Part shown: piece after piece, positions 1-8,508 of the stretch
Position numbering within the stretch: position 1 is the stretch's first letter
How the letters are laid out: each line of letters starts with the position of its first letter
Assembly: GCA_902772585.1 (NCBI GenBank)
Contig: CACYBB010000012.1
Location: 1 to 56,332 of the forward strand
Source: an uncultured Bacteroidales bacterium
GTDB taxonomy: Bacteria; Bacteroidota; Bacteroidia; Bacteroidales; Bacteroidaceae
Length of the DNA stretch: 56,332 bases
Direction of reading: 5' to 3'
Translations under genes and position numbers: made by a program
Notes under the pieces: model-generated
The model's input: only the letters and a program-made list of their open reading frames with translations
What the model was told of the DNA's origin: nothing
Database searches by the model: none

Positions 1-70
1 GAAATAGCTCAGTTGGTAGAGCACAACCTTGCCAAGGTTGGGGTCGCGGGTCCGAGTCCCGTTTTCCGCT
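1..70 (+). tRNA. tRNA-Gly(GCC), 5' end cut
   Basis: Anticodon arm CAACC-TTGCCAA-GGTTG lies at 24-40, with anticodon GCC at 31-33. The T arm is at 46-62. The acceptor 3' strand TTTCCGC (63-69) pairs with GAAA at 1-4 plus three bases that must lie just outside the window. The discriminator is T70 and CCA is not encoded. The next gene starts 37 bases later, so it may be read from the same transcript. Confidence 0.93.
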
Positions 71-107
71 CTTCTTTGATTTTTTATTTTGAAAAACAAG
101 ACACTCA

Positions 108-644
108 ATGAATTTATACCTTCGTTATTTTGACAGTGAAATACTGGTAAATAGTGCCGATGAAGCTATCGCCTTTTTATCAGAAATTGATGATATTGCC
201 ATGAATCCTGTGTTGGAGAAAGATATTCGCGACTATGTAGCCAGCGACGTCTATTATCCTAAGCGCTATAAGATTCGTCCTCGCGTGTACTTTATCATTA
301 TAAAGACCGAGGCATCAACTATGCAGGACTTCAAGGAAAAGAAGGCCGTTCGCCCTGCTGAGGCACAGAACAGCAAGAATGCACCAGTACTGTTGACACT
401 CAACGAGCCTCGTTATGGATGGTATGAAGGCTCTATCTTCTTCAAACGTGTACAACAGGTTCCTGGCACGGGTAAGTTCCAGTATCGCGACACCACATTC
501 GTGGCTCGCGTAAAGGCTTCGTCTGGCATGGATTGTTACAACCGCATCGTTGCTCACCTTTCTGAGCGTGTGGATCGTCGCAGCCAGTTCCCTTCTGCCA
601 AGGGTAAGAATTTCAAGTTTACGTTCTTGGGAAGAGCGAAATAA
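108..644 (+). CDS. conserved-looking hypothetical protein upstream of ssb
   Basis: This encodes 178 residues with no signal peptide or membrane segment. The chain is rich in Lys, Arg and aromatic residues; the middle (about residues 70-90) is polar and probably flexible. It is followed after 32 bases by ssb and then gldE, all on the same strand, so it is probably the first gene of that operon. I do not recognise the family. The basic character and position would fit a nucleic-acid-related role, but that is inference from context only. The ATG at 108 is the only sensible start after the tRNA. Confidence 0.75.
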   Translation: MNLYLRYFDSEILVNSADEAIAFLSEIDDIAMNPVLEKDIRDYVASDVYYPKRYKIRPRVYFIIIKTEASTMQDFKEKKAVRPAEAQNSKNAPVLLTLNEPRYGWYEGSIFFKRVQQVPGTGKFQYRDTTFVARVKASSGMDCYNRIVAHLSERVDRRSQFPSAKGKNFKFTFLGRAK

Positions 645-671
645 TTCATCATTCATAGTTGAACAATTGAG
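644..671 (+). repeat. degenerate 7-bp array before ssb
   Basis: The heptamers ATTCATC and ATTCATA are followed by the looser units GTTGAAC and AATTGAG, immediately upstream of the ssb start at 677. This is one of the weaker members of the array family seen across the window. Confidence 0.4.
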
Positions 672-676
672 CCGTT

Positions 677-1048
677 ATGAACAAGGTAATGCTGATAGGT
701 AACGTAGGTGTAGACCCTGAGGTACGCTATGTTGACCAGGGCGTGGCTGTTGCCCGTGTGCGTCTGGCTACTACTGAACGTGGCTATACGCTGGCTAATG
801 GCACACAGGTTCCTGACCGTACTGATTGGCATACCGTACTGTTGTGGAGAAAACTTGCCGAGATAGTCGAGAAGTATGTTCATAAGGGTGATAAACTCTA
901 TGTTGAGGGACGCATTCGTTATACTACGTGGGACGACAAGCAGGGTGTTCGCCATCAGGCTACTGAAATATGGGCTGACAACATGGAACTGCTGACCCCT
1001 AAGGCGTCCGCTCCCTCACAGGAACCTGCTGGTTCTACCAATATGTAA
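677..1048 (+). CDS. ssb: single-stranded DNA-binding protein
   Basis: This is a 123-residue OB-fold SSB that coats single-stranded DNA during replication, repair and recombination. The N-terminus MNKVMLIGNVGVDPEVRY and the segment DWHTVLLWRKLAEIVEKYVHKG are classic for the family, and the OB fold fills residues 1-105. The tail after residue 108 is short and ends EPAGSTNM. The acidic tip (DDLPF-like) that recruits partner proteins in most bacterial SSBs is missing. gldE follows after 3 bases, an arrangement familiar in Bacteroidales. The call is certain; only the role of this copy, main SSB or paralogue, is open. Confidence 0.95.
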   Translation: MNKVMLIGNVGVDPEVRYVDQGVAVARVRLATTERGYTLANGTQVPDRTDWHTVLLWRKLAEIVEKYVHKGDKLYVEGRIRYTTWDDKQGVRHQATEIWADNMELLTPKASAPSQEPAGSTNM

Positions 1049-1051
1049 TCC

Positions 1052-2383
1052 ATGGATTCTTTTCTAGAAATATTGAATGAAGTGACCCTGATGACACCAT
1101 CAACAGGGGCTATCATTGCTGGCTTGCTGGCTTGCGGACTGTTATTCGTTTCGGGCTTTGCCTCAGGTTCGGAGATAGCCTTCTTCTCGTTGTCTCCTGC
1201 TGATATGAACGAGTTGGATGAGGAGAAAACTGAGGAAGATCAGCACATTAAGCAGTTGCGTGAGGATTCAGAGCGTACATTGGCTACTATTCTGATTACC
1301 AACAACTTGGTTAATGTAACCATCATTATGCTCTTTGGCTATTTCTTTGATCATACTGTGAATTTCGGAAAGGCATGGTGGTTGGAGTTCATTTGTATTA
1401 CCGTCCTACTGACCTTCCTGTTGTTGCTGTTTGGTGAGATTATGCCGAAGGTATATGCAGGTCAGCAGCCCCTGCGTTTCTGTCGCGGGGCAGTGAATGG
1501 TATCTTGTTCTGCAGAAAACTGTTCTATCCCTTCGCCAGTATTGTGGTGAGTTCTGGTCGTTTAGCTGACAAAGTGGTGCAGAAAGAGAATCATGTGCTG
1601 AGCGTTGATGACTTGGAGCAGGCACTGGAACTGACAGACAAGGAGGATATCAAGGATGAGCAACGCATCTTAGAGGGAATTGTACGTTTTGGCGATGAGA
1701 CAGCCAAGGAGATTATGACCTCGCGTCAGGACGTTGTCGATTTGGACTTTAAGTCGACTTATCAGGAGGTATTGCAGTGTATTGTTGAGAACAACTATTC
1801 CCGTATTCCTGTCTATCAGGATAATAGTGACAATATCCGTGGTATCTTGTATATCAAGGACTTACTGCCACACCTGACCAAGGGGCCTGCCTTCCGTTGG
1901 CAGTCGTTGATTCGTCCGCCGTATTTCGTTCCTGAGACGAAGAAGATTGATGACCTGTTGCGCGAATTCCAGGAGAACAAGGTGCATATCGCCATTGTTG
2001 TCGACGAGTTTGGTGGTACCAGTGGTATTGTTACGCTGGAGGATGTCTTGGAGGAAATCGTAGGTGAGATTAACGACGAGTATGATGAGGACGAGAAGAG
2101 CTATCAGCGCATCAACTCAAATACATACGTCTTTGAGGGTAAGACATTGCTGTCAGACTTCTATAAGATTCTGAACCTGGATGACGAGACCTTTGAAGAT
2201 GTTGAAGGTGATGCAGACACGATTGCTGGTCTATTGTTGGAAATCAAGGGCGAGTTCCCGAAACTGCATGAGAAAATTGATTTCCAGAACTTTACCTTCG
2301 AAATTCAGGAAATGGAGGAACGACGTATCTCCAAGGTGAAGGTTGTGGTTCACCAACCCGCAGACGACCAGCCTACTGCGTAG
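1052..2383 (+). CDS. gldE: GldE, gliding-motility-associated CBS/CorC membrane protein
   Basis: This is a 443-residue protein of the CNNM/CorC (HlyC) family. A DUF21/CNNM transmembrane domain covers about residues 15-175, with a cytosolic helix rich in Glu and Asp after the first span. It is followed by a CBS pair (about 220-340, with FGGTSGIVTLEDVLEEIVGE) and a CorC/HlyC domain (about 350-430). Related proteins bind nucleotides and move Mg2+ or other cations. The GldE branch is tied to gliding and type IX secretion in Flavobacteriia and is found beside ssb/mutY in Bacteroidales. The end overlaps the convergent C11 peptidase gene by 34 bases. Confidence 0.9.
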   Translation: MDSFLEILNEVTLMTPSTGAIIAGLLACGLLFVSGFASGSEIAFFSLSPADMNELDEEKTEEDQHIKQLREDSERTLATILITNNLVNVTIIMLFGYFFDHTVNFGKAWWLEFICITVLLTFLLLLFGEIMPKVYAGQQPLRFCRGAVNGILFCRKLFYPFASIVVSSGRLADKVVQKENHVLSVDDLEQALELTDKEDIKDEQRILEGIVRFGDETAKEIMTSRQDVVDLDFKSTYQEVLQCIVENNYSRIPVYQDNSDNIRGILYIKDLLPHLTKGPAFRWQSLIRPPYFVPETKKIDDLLREFQENKVHIAIVVDEFGGTSGIVTLEDVLEEIVGEINDEYDEDEKSYQRINSNTYVFEGKTLLSDFYKILNLDDETFEDVEGDADTIAGLLLEIKGEFPKLHEKIDFQNFTFEIQEMEERRISKVKVVVHQPADDQPTA

Positions 2384-3597
2384 TACCAGCCCATCTCCTT
2401 GATAGCTTTGTTGCAGCTCCACTCTGCAGTGCCATACTGCTCCATGGGGAAGAACATGCTGACACCACTGAAATAGTCTTCCGTAACAGTAAAGTCTGAG
2501 AAGTTGATTTTTATAAAGGTGTTGGTCTGCCAACTTCCTGCTATACGATTGTATGGCACAGCATGCTGAAAGACCTGATACCAGTTCTCGTACGTCGAAG
2601 GTTCGTTGGCAAAAGCCTTCCGTACTACTTCGCGGACATCGAACATGATGTGCTTGCGTTTTCCGTCCACATAAGTGTTGTTATAATAGACGTGATGCTG
2701 CATGAGGTTATTTTCATTGTTGACATACTCGTTGAGGCGTTGCAGTAATGGGCGTGTGGCCTGTGCCAGTGCTGCCATCTCTGAGGTCTTGATGACGGAT
2801 AGCGGTACGCGATTAGGATACGCGTCGGCATAGGCATTGATAACATCCTGATAGAAATTCTCCGTACGCAGGAACATAGCAGGAACCATTGTGTTGTAGG
2901 GTGCTCCATTACCAGGAATCTCAGCTGGTGAGCCTATGAGGTAGTCTGTCACGTCACGCAATTCATAGGCATCCTCCACATTCATCATGTTACAGCAGTC
3001 GCACATGATGAACTTCCACTTCATGGGAATCATCTTGAAGGCCTCTCGCATAGACGGGATGTTGAGCCACTTGCCTTTTAACAGGTTTTCCTTGCTGCGT
3101 TCGTCGTAATAAGAAGGAAGTTCATTGTTGCCAGTATCGATGCCATAGGCGCGATGTGTGGCGACGCTGTCATCCATCAGCCATCCACTGGCGTGACCCC
3201 ATAGCACAAGGCCATAGTCTTCGGTGGCAGGACACAACTGGTAGATGCGGTCTATGACGTCAATCATGTTATCGGGGGCTGACGAGTAGAAATCCTGTTC
3301 GTAGCGGTACAGGGTATCCAGATTGCCTTCAATGTTAATCTTGGCAATGAATGGCATCTCGGTCTTACTGAGTTTATCGACATACAGCACCAGGTTCTCT
3401 GATGCGGCAACCTGCTTACGACCTTGTCGCATTTCGTTGATGTCGTTCTGCATATAGGGATCGAGATTATTCTCTCCAACCATATAGACAATGACAGTAC
3501 GCTTGGCAGGACCTACGGGAGCAGGACCGTTATCATCGTCCTTAGAACAGGCCGTAAACAGCAGGATAGCACTTATGATAGTTAAAAGATGTCTCAT
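2350..3597 (-). CDS. clostripain-family (C11) cysteine peptidase lipoprotein
   Basis: This 415-residue surface or periplasmic peptidase is of the clostripain family, which typically cleaves after basic residues. A lipoprotein signal ends in LLFTAC with Cys17. The catalytic His is H135 in LVLWGHASGW. The catalytic Cys is probably C202 in MCDCCNMMNVEDAYEL, aligned with the family pattern DACLM. A start 13 codons upstream is possible, but that start lies on the -7 promoter box, and the chosen ATG (3597) opens directly into the signal peptide. The gene runs convergent into the end of gldE. The substrate is unknown. Confidence 0.87.
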   Translation of the reverse strand: MRHLLTIISAILLFTACSKDDDNGPAPVGPAKRTVIVYMVGENNLDPYMQNDINEMRQGRKQVAASENLVLYVDKLSKTEMPFIAKINIEGNLDTLYRYEQDFYSSAPDNMIDVIDRIYQLCPATEDYGLVLWGHASGWLMDDSVATHRAYGIDTGNNELPSYYDERSKENLLKGKWLNIPSMREAFKMIPMKWKFIMCDCCNMMNVEDAYELRDVTDYLIGSPAEIPGNGAPYNTMVPAMFLRTENFYQDVINAYADAYPNRVPLSVIKTSEMAALAQATRPLLQRLNEYVNNENNLMQHHVYYNNTYVDGKRKHIMFDVREVVRKAFANEPSTYENWYQVFQHAVPYNRIAGSWQTNTFIKINFSDFTVTEDYFSGVSMFFPMEQYGTAEWSCNKAIKEMGWYYAVGWSSAGW

Positions 3598-3612
3598 ATT
3601 CTTACTTTTTGC

Positions 3613-3643
3613 TGCAAAGTTATAAATAATTCTCAATTTTCAA
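3613..3643 (-). promoter_or_regulatory. promoter of the C11 peptidase gene
   Basis: On the minus strand a TAACTTTGC -7 box (3621-3613) lies 19 bases below a TTG (3643-3641). That TTG sits inside the 7-bp tandem array at 3628-3662, so the array supplies the -33 element. The ATG is 15 bases below the box. Confidence 0.6.
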
Positions 3644-3662
3644 TTCTTAATTCTCAATTATT
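3628..3662. repeat. 7-bp tandem array between divergent promoters
   Basis: Five heptamers in register: AATTCTC, AATTTTC, AATTCTT, AATTCTC, AATTATT. They fill the space between the promoters of the C11 peptidase (minus) and the GH25 lysozyme (plus). The unit is the same as in the array inside glf, read on the other strand. Confidence 0.8.
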
Positions 3663-3665
3663 TTG

Positions 3666-3674
3666 TATCTTTGC
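3666..3674 (+). promoter_or_regulatory. -7 box of the GH25 lysozyme gene
   Basis: TATCTTTGC matches the Bacteroidetes TAnnTTTG box, and the gene start at 3693 is 18 bases downstream. No clear TTG -33 element is present; the array occupies that position. Confidence 0.6.
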
Positions 3675-3692
3675 ATTCAAATTTTGATAATA

Positions 3693-4391
3693 ATGAAGCA
3701 CTTTGCACGCTATATAACCATTTTTCTCTTTTTGTTGGCTCTTCCTTTACATGCACAGGACTATTATGTGCAGTGTGAAGACACGTGTTCACACATTCAT
3801 GGCATTGATCTCAGCCACTATCAGGGCAACGTGTTCTGGGAGACTATTGGCGACAATACCCACATGGCGTATGTTTATTTGAAGGCTACCGAGGGTGGTG
3901 ACCGTATTGACGCTACTTTCGAACGTAACATCTGGATGGCTCATCAGCAAGGCTTGAAGGTGGGCAGTTACCATTTCTATCGTCCCAAGACTGACCAACT
4001 GAAGCAGTTACGTAATTTCCTGTCGCAGTGTATTCCTGAGGAACAGGACCTGGTGCCGATGATTGATGTGGAGAGTACGGGTGGTCTGTCCACTGATGTC
4101 TTCTGCGACTCGCTATTCTATTTCCTAGACCTTATAGAAGAGGCCTACCAGCAGAAGCCACTGATTTATACTGGCCGTAACTTCTACAACAAACACCTGC
4201 AGGGTAAGATAGATGACTACAAGATTATGATTGCCATGTATACGGAAGAAGAACCCGTGGTCGCTGACGACCGCGAGATTACCATGTGGCAATATACCGG
4301 AAAGGGTAGTATCTCAGGTGTTAGCGGCTATGTGGACAAAAGCCGCTTTATGGGAAACCATAACCTGCGAGAGATACGTTTCCGCCACTGA
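3693..4391 (+). CDS. GH25 family lysozyme, secreted
   Basis: This 232-residue protein has a signal peptide (MKHFARYITIFLFLLALPLHA) followed by one GH25 domain, which hydrolyses the MurNAc-GlcNAc bond of peptidoglycan. The family signatures are GIDLSHYQGNV with the first catalytic Asp, YLKATEGG, SYHFYRP, the DxE pair in MIDVESTGG, and the C-terminal MWQYTGKG. I preferred the ATG at 3693 over one 10 codons upstream because the upstream codon precedes the promoter box. No binding modules are present. The stop codon abuts the stop of the next, convergent gene. Confidence 0.92.
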   Translation: MKHFARYITIFLFLLALPLHAQDYYVQCEDTCSHIHGIDLSHYQGNVFWETIGDNTHMAYVYLKATEGGDRIDATFERNIWMAHQQGLKVGSYHFYRPKTDQLKQLRNFLSQCIPEEQDLVPMIDVESTGGLSTDVFCDSLFYFLDLIEEAYQQKPLIYTGRNFYNKHLQGKIDDYKIMIAMYTEEEPVVADDREITMWQYTGKGSISGVSGYVDKSRFMGNHNLREIRFRH

Positions 4392-4826
4392 TTACTTGTT
4401 CTTGTTTTCTTCGTAGGAGGCCAGTACAGCTTCGCCCTTCTTGCCAAGACTCTTGCAATAGTCTATGATTTCGCTGTCAGTCTGGTCATCGGAGAATCCC
4501 ATGTTGCGTGCAATACTCCTTACTGCTTCAATCTCCTGAGGATAGCACACTTTGTCAGTAGCCATCACCTCGATGAGACGGCGCAGATACTTGCTCTTCT
4601 CAACAAGGCTGGTGGGGTAGTTGTCCTTGATTTTCTCTGGGTCCATCTTAAACAGCTTCTGCAACTTGTCAATGTCGATGCCTTCCTGTCGGCAGATGTC
4701 GAGAATGATGCCATTCTCATCAAGCGAGTAGTTGCTGTCTGATGCACTGATAATAATAAGGTCGCGCAGACGGGTGAGATCAGGGTCATTACTGAGGTCT
4801 CGTTTGAAAAGATCGAATAGTCCCAT
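4392..4826 (-). CDS. TerB-like small helical protein
   Basis: This encodes 144 residues, mostly helical, without signal or membrane segment. The pattern of acidic loop plus helices (LRDLIIISASDSNYSLDENG, CYPQEIEAVRSIARNMGFSD) resembles the TerB/tellurite-resistance-like helical family, which in many Bacteroidetes proteins has no proven function. It ends directly against the GH25 gene, and the next minus-strand gene upstream lies 43 bases away. A degenerate heptamer array precedes its start. Function unknown; the TerB link is a moderate-confidence impression. Confidence 0.7.
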   Translation of the reverse strand: MGLFDLFKRDLSNDPDLTRLRDLIIISASDSNYSLDENGIILDICRQEGIDIDKLQKLFKMDPEKIKDNYPTSLVEKSKYLRRLIEVMATDKVCYPQEIEAVRSIARNMGFSDDQTDSEIIDYCKSLGKKGEAVLASYEENKNK

Positions 4827-4861
4827 AATTGTGTATAGTTTAGAATAATAGTTTATAGATT
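4827..4861 (-). repeat. degenerate 7-bp array before the TerB-like gene
   Basis: Read on the minus strand: AATCTAT, AAACTAT, TATTCTA, AACTATA, CACAATT, then the ATG. Register is kept over five units although the sequence is degenerate. It fills most of the 43-base junction with the upstream gene. Confidence 0.5.
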
Positions 4862-4869
4862 AGCGTTTT

Positions 4870-5664
4870 TTATTCTTCGATATGTGACATCGAATGGGTG
4901 AAGTTACGGATGAAGTTAGTGACAGCCTCCATGGGGTAGTAACGCATGTAACGTGCTGACTGCTTGACGTGCCACATCATCGCACTGGAGTCGTTGGTGC
5001 GTACGAAGATGCTCTGACCTTGTGTGAAGTACCAGTCGGCAGCATTTTTCTCCGTCAGTTGGAAGATGTCATCGACAGCCTTCTGCGTGCTCTTGTCAGC
5101 TGCTGCATCGGTAAAGCGTATCTCCTGACTGGTGAAGTCGAACAGTTCCATGAGCAACGAACCCTCTAAGCGTACCATTTGTCCCATCTCCAAGCGCCGT
5201 ATCCATGTTTTCAGAACTTCATACTCAATAGCGTCTTTCGTGGTGCGCAGGTAGATACCCAACATAATGAGTTGGCGCAGACTGATGCCTTGTGTCATGA
5301 TGTTGCGAGCAATATGGATGAGTCGCAACAGCAGGTTGAACGTTGGGTCTTCCGTACCCGACTCATGGGCAAGTTGCTGCAATTTGCGGTTAAGCATGGG
5401 GTTCGTCAGTTCCTCTGGTCCTTGCTCTTCTCTCGTTGATGTTGCATCATCTTCAAAATGCTGGCGCAGTGAGGGTGTTATCTGTAGGAAGAAGTCATCC
5501 TCACAACGACGGATGCCGTTTCTGATCCATGGCGTGACACCATGAATCTGGGATATCTGGTAGAGCCTGTTCCATTTCCAATGGGACATAGGTTCTATCG
5601 GCTCTTTCTTGCCAAAGGCTCCACAGCGGAGCAGACGTAGGAAGTTGCGCTGTATGATGTCCAT
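4870..5664 (-). CDS. nucleotidyltransferase-family-like protein (NTP_transf_5 type), core missing
   Basis: This encodes 264 residues. The N-terminus FLRLLRCGAFG and the later stretch LLRLIHIARNIMTQGISLRQLIMLG recall the Bacteroidetes family of uncharacterised nucleotidyltransferases (PF14907). In those proteins an LLRagLwg start and an HxxxH...gigLRQlxD segment flank a catalytic core. Here the two segments are closer together and I see no GSxxRD-type metal-binding motif, so this may be a shortened, non-catalytic relative. The longer reading upstream (to 5868) overlaps the antiporter gene and is rejected. It sits 11 bases below nhaC and is probably the last gene of the lacI-uxaA-nhaC operon. 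Confidence 0.7.
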   Translation of the reverse strand: MDIIQRNFLRLLRCGAFGKKEPIEPMSHWKWNRLYQISQIHGVTPWIRNGIRRCEDDFFLQITPSLRQHFEDDATSTREEQGPEELTNPMLNRKLQQLAHESGTEDPTFNLLLRLIHIARNIMTQGISLRQLIMLGIYLRTTKDAIEYEVLKTWIRRLEMGQMVRLEGSLLMELFDFTSQEIRFTDAAADKSTQKAVDDIFQLTEKNAADWYFTQGQSIFVRTNDSSAMMWHVKQSARYMRYYPMEAVTNFIRNFTHSMSHIEE

Positions 5665-5675
5665 CGTGTATATCT

Positions 5676-6950
5676 TTATGAATAGCGTTTCGGGTACCTT
5701 AATAATATAGAGAGTATGGCAGCGATGCCAATAGCCAACGGGTAGTAGAGGTAGGGCAGGATGCTGATAGGATTCAGTTGTGCCAGTCCCGCTGCCATCA
5801 ACAGCTGTGCACCATAAGGAATGACTCCTTGCATGGTACAGGAGAATGTGTCGAGGATAGACGCACACTTGCGATTGTCAACGCCAAAGCGGTCGGCTAT
5901 CTGCTTGGCGATACCTCCCACAGTGATAATTGCCACTGTGTTGTTAGCTGTACAAAGGTTGACGAATGATACTAATCCTGCCACCGTCATCTCTGCACCG
6001 CGTTTGGTGGATACATGACGTGTGAGGCGCTCGATGATGAAGTCGATGCCGCCATTATGCTTGATAATCTCCAGGAGTCCGCCAGCCATCATGGTAATGA
6101 TGATCAGTTCCCCCATACCGATGATGCCGTCACCCATCGCGCTGAACCATCCGTAGATGTCGAACGAACCATCTAGAATGCCGATGATACCAGTCAGGAT
6201 GATGCCCAGTGACAATACTGCCATTACGTTCATGCCCATTATGGCAGTGAACAGTACGACGAGGTAGGGTAGTACTTTCAGATAAGCTACATGGGGAATA
6301 CTCTGTGGTGAGTGGATATCGGCACCCATAAAGAGATATACCACCAGGATGACCATTGCAGCAGGAATCACAATGAAGGAGTTGACACGGAACTTATCGC
6401 TCAGCTTACATCCTTGTGTGGATGTTGCAGCAATGGTGGTATCAGAGATGAACGACAGGTTGTCTCCAAAGAATGAACCACCTACCACAACAGCTGTCAT
6501 CAGGGGAATGCTTGTTCCTGTTTGTTGTGCTACACCAGCGGCAATGGGTGTCAGGGCAACAATGGTGCCTACACTGGTACCCACGCTGATAGAGATGAAG
6601 CATGCGGCAAGGAACAGTCCTGCCAACAACATATTGCCAGGCAATAATGTCAATGACAGATTGACGGTGGCATCGATGGCTCCCATCACTTTGGCAGTAT
6701 GTGCAAAGGCTCCAGCCAGGATGAATATCCAGATCATCAGCATCATTTGTCCCTTCGCGGCACCACGACTATAGATGTCGATGCGCTCATGCAAGGGGAT
6801 TCCACCGCTTATCATGACGGCATACATCGATGCTGCCATGAAGGCTACGGTAATAGGCACTTTGTAAAAGTCACGAGCAATGATACTCGTGACTAGATAC
6901 AAAATGACGAACACCGCTAACGGTGATAATGCTAATAATCCTTTCTTCAT
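5676..6950 (-). CDS. NhaC-type Na+/H+ antiporter family protein
   Basis: This 424-residue inner-membrane protein has about twelve hydrophobic spans. The motifs ISVGTSVGTIVALTPIA, GGSFFGDNLSFISDTTIAA and the C-terminal NNTVAIITVGGIAKQIA are typical of the NhaC/ArsB-like antiporter family, which usually exchanges Na+ and H+ and sometimes organic acids. It lies 16 bases below uxaA, in an operon with a sugar-acid regulator. It could therefore handle the Na+ or anion load of uronate uptake; that is inference. The start at 6950 (MKKGLLALS) was chosen because the longer frame has no signal-like character and runs into uxaA. Confidence 0.85.
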   Translation of the reverse strand: MKKGLLALSPLAVFVILYLVTSIIARDFYKVPITVAFMAASMYAVMISGGIPLHERIDIYSRGAAKGQMMLMIWIFILAGAFAHTAKVMGAIDATVNLSLTLLPGNMLLAGLFLAACFISISVGTSVGTIVALTPIAAGVAQQTGTSIPLMTAVVVGGSFFGDNLSFISDTTIAATSTQGCKLSDKFRVNSFIVIPAAMVILVVYLFMGADIHSPQSIPHVAYLKVLPYLVVLFTAIMGMNVMAVLSLGIILTGIIGILDGSFDIYGWFSAMGDGIIGMGELIIITMMAGGLLEIIKHNGGIDFIIERLTRHVSTKRGAEMTVAGLVSFVNLCTANNTVAIITVGGIAKQIADRFGVDNRKCASILDTFSCTMQGVIPYGAQLLMAAGLAQLNPISILPYLYYPLAIGIAAILSILLRYPKRYS

Positions 6951-6982
6951 TCTTTTCGTTATGGCGTTATAACGTAACGCCG
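6951..6982 (-). repeat. 8-bp array between uxaA and nhaC
   Basis: Read on the minus strand: CGGCGTTA, CGTTATAA, CGCCATAA, CGAAAAGA, directly followed by the nhaC ATG. The first units also encode the last residues and stop of uxaA. A 7-bp inverted repeat GGCGTTA/TAACGCC (6963-6981) is part of it. The CGTTATAA unit recurs at 10783-10822 and 22349-22380. Confidence 0.7.
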
Positions 6983-8463
6983 TTTTTGAAAATTGAAATC
7001 TCTCGATAACCGTTCTCCTCGTTGCGAGCAGGCTCGCCACTGGCAACGGCTAACACTTTGTCGATAAACTCAGGAACGAGTTCCTGCATGGTGCGACCTT
7101 CTACCAGTTGACCTGCAGAGAAATCAACCCAGTGGGGCTTATTCTTAGCGAGGGTGGGGTTGGTGGCAATCTTCATGGTGGGTACGAAGGTGCCGAAGGG
7201 GGTGCCACGACCTGTGGTGAACAGTACGATATGACAACCTGCAGAGGCCAGTGCTGTGGATGCTACGAGGTCATTACCTGGTGCTGACAGCAAGTTCAGT
7301 CCTGTATGCTCCAAACGATCGCCATACTCCATCACACCACTGACAGGAGCCTTACCGCACTTCTGTGTGCAACCCAGTGCCTTGTCTTCGAGGGTTGAGA
7401 TACCACCTGCTTTGTTGCCTGGGCTGGGATTCTCGCCAACGGGTTCTCCATGGGAGAGGAAGTAGTTCTTGAAATTGTTAATCATGGAGACGGTCTTGTC
7501 AAACAACGCTGGTGTTTCACAGCGGTTCATCAGAATGGTCTCAGCACCAAACATCTCAGGAACCTCCGTAAGGATGCTAGTACCTCCCTGTGCCACCAGC
7601 CAGTCGCTAAATTCGCCAACCAGCGGATTAGCAGTAATGCCAGAGAAACCATCAGAACCACCACACTTCAGACCAACACGCAACTTTGAAACGCTAACCT
7701 CTTCGCGCTTGTCCTGCTTGGCCTTGGCATACAGGTCGCGGAGGATAGCCATACCAGCTTCCATCTCGTCGCCTTCTACGCGTTGGGTCACCAGCAGTTT
7801 GATACGGTCCTTGTCGTAGTCGCCCAGCATAGCCATGAAGTCTTCCGGTTGGTTGTTCTCGCAGCCGAGACTGAGTACCAGCACGCCACCGGCATTGGGG
7901 TGCAGACAGATGTCGCGCAACACCTTGCGGGTGTTCTCGTGGTCTTCGGAAAGTTGTGAGCATCCGTAGTTATGATGCCACGTCCAGATGGCATCAATAT
8001 CCTTCATGCCAGTCTCCTTACGCAGCTGCTCAGCCAGTCGTTCAGCAATGCCGTTTACACAGCCAACGGTAGGAACAATCCATATCTCGTTGCGTACAGC
8101 GACGTCTCCGTTCTTACGAACATACCCCTTAAAGGTTCGCTTCTCATCTTTAATATTAAGCGACTGGTTTACAGGATTGTATGTATACTCCAGTGTTCCG
8201 CTAAGGTTGGTCTTGAGGTTGTTCTCATTAACCCAGTCTCCTGCCTTTAAATCTTGGCGGGCATGCCCGATGGGATATCCATACTTGATGATGTCTTCAC
8301 CTTGTTTGGCATCCTTGATAAGCACCTTGTGACCTGCGGGTGTGTCTTGATTGACGATGATTTGTTTGCCATCAATGTCGATGATGTCACCCTTCTTTTT
8401 AGGGGCTAGGCAGACAACGACTGAATCGGCGGGATTGATTTTCAAAAATGTAGCTTGTTCCAT
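6967..8463 (-). CDS. uxaA: altronate dehydratase
   Basis: This 498-residue enzyme dehydrates D-altronate to 2-keto-3-deoxygluconate (KDG) in the cytosol, the step before KDG kinase in galacturonate breakdown. An N-terminal SAF-like domain (about 1-95) is followed by the large UxaA domain with CGGSDGFSGITANP and FTTGRGTPFGTFVPT. The C-terminus (GEPARNEENGYREISIFKNG) is typical of the family. KDG kinase and KDPG aldolase lie on the other side of the lacI gene, so three linked steps are grouped here. uxaC and uxaB are not in the window. Confidence 0.93.
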   Translation of the reverse strand: MEQATFLKINPADSVVVCLAPKKKGDIIDIDGKQIIVNQDTPAGHKVLIKDAKQGEDIIKYGYPIGHARQDLKAGDWVNENNLKTNLSGTLEYTYNPVNQSLNIKDEKRTFKGYVRKNGDVAVRNEIWIVPTVGCVNGIAERLAEQLRKETGMKDIDAIWTWHHNYGCSQLSEDHENTRKVLRDICLHPNAGGVLVLSLGCENNQPEDFMAMLGDYDKDRIKLLVTQRVEGDEMEAGMAILRDLYAKAKQDKREEVSVSKLRVGLKCGGSDGFSGITANPLVGEFSDWLVAQGGTSILTEVPEMFGAETILMNRCETPALFDKTVSMINNFKNYFLSHGEPVGENPSPGNKAGGISTLEDKALGCTQKCGKAPVSGVMEYGDRLEHTGLNLLSAPGNDLVASTALASAGCHIVLFTTGRGTPFGTFVPTMKIATNPTLAKNKPHWVDFSAGQLVEGRTMQELVPEFIDKVLAVASGEPARNEENGYREISIFKNGVTL

Positions 8464-8484
8464 AAAGATTTGTTTTTTAGTATT

Positions 8485-8508
8485 TGTTTATTTATCTGTT
8501 TATTTATC
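8485..8508 (-). repeat. two perfect 12-bp repeats between lacI and uxaA
   Basis: GATAAATAAACA occurs twice in tandem on the minus strand, overlapping the lacI stop codon and lying in the leader of uxaA (start 8463). A looser third copy (AATACTAAAAAACA) follows. Confidence 0.75.
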
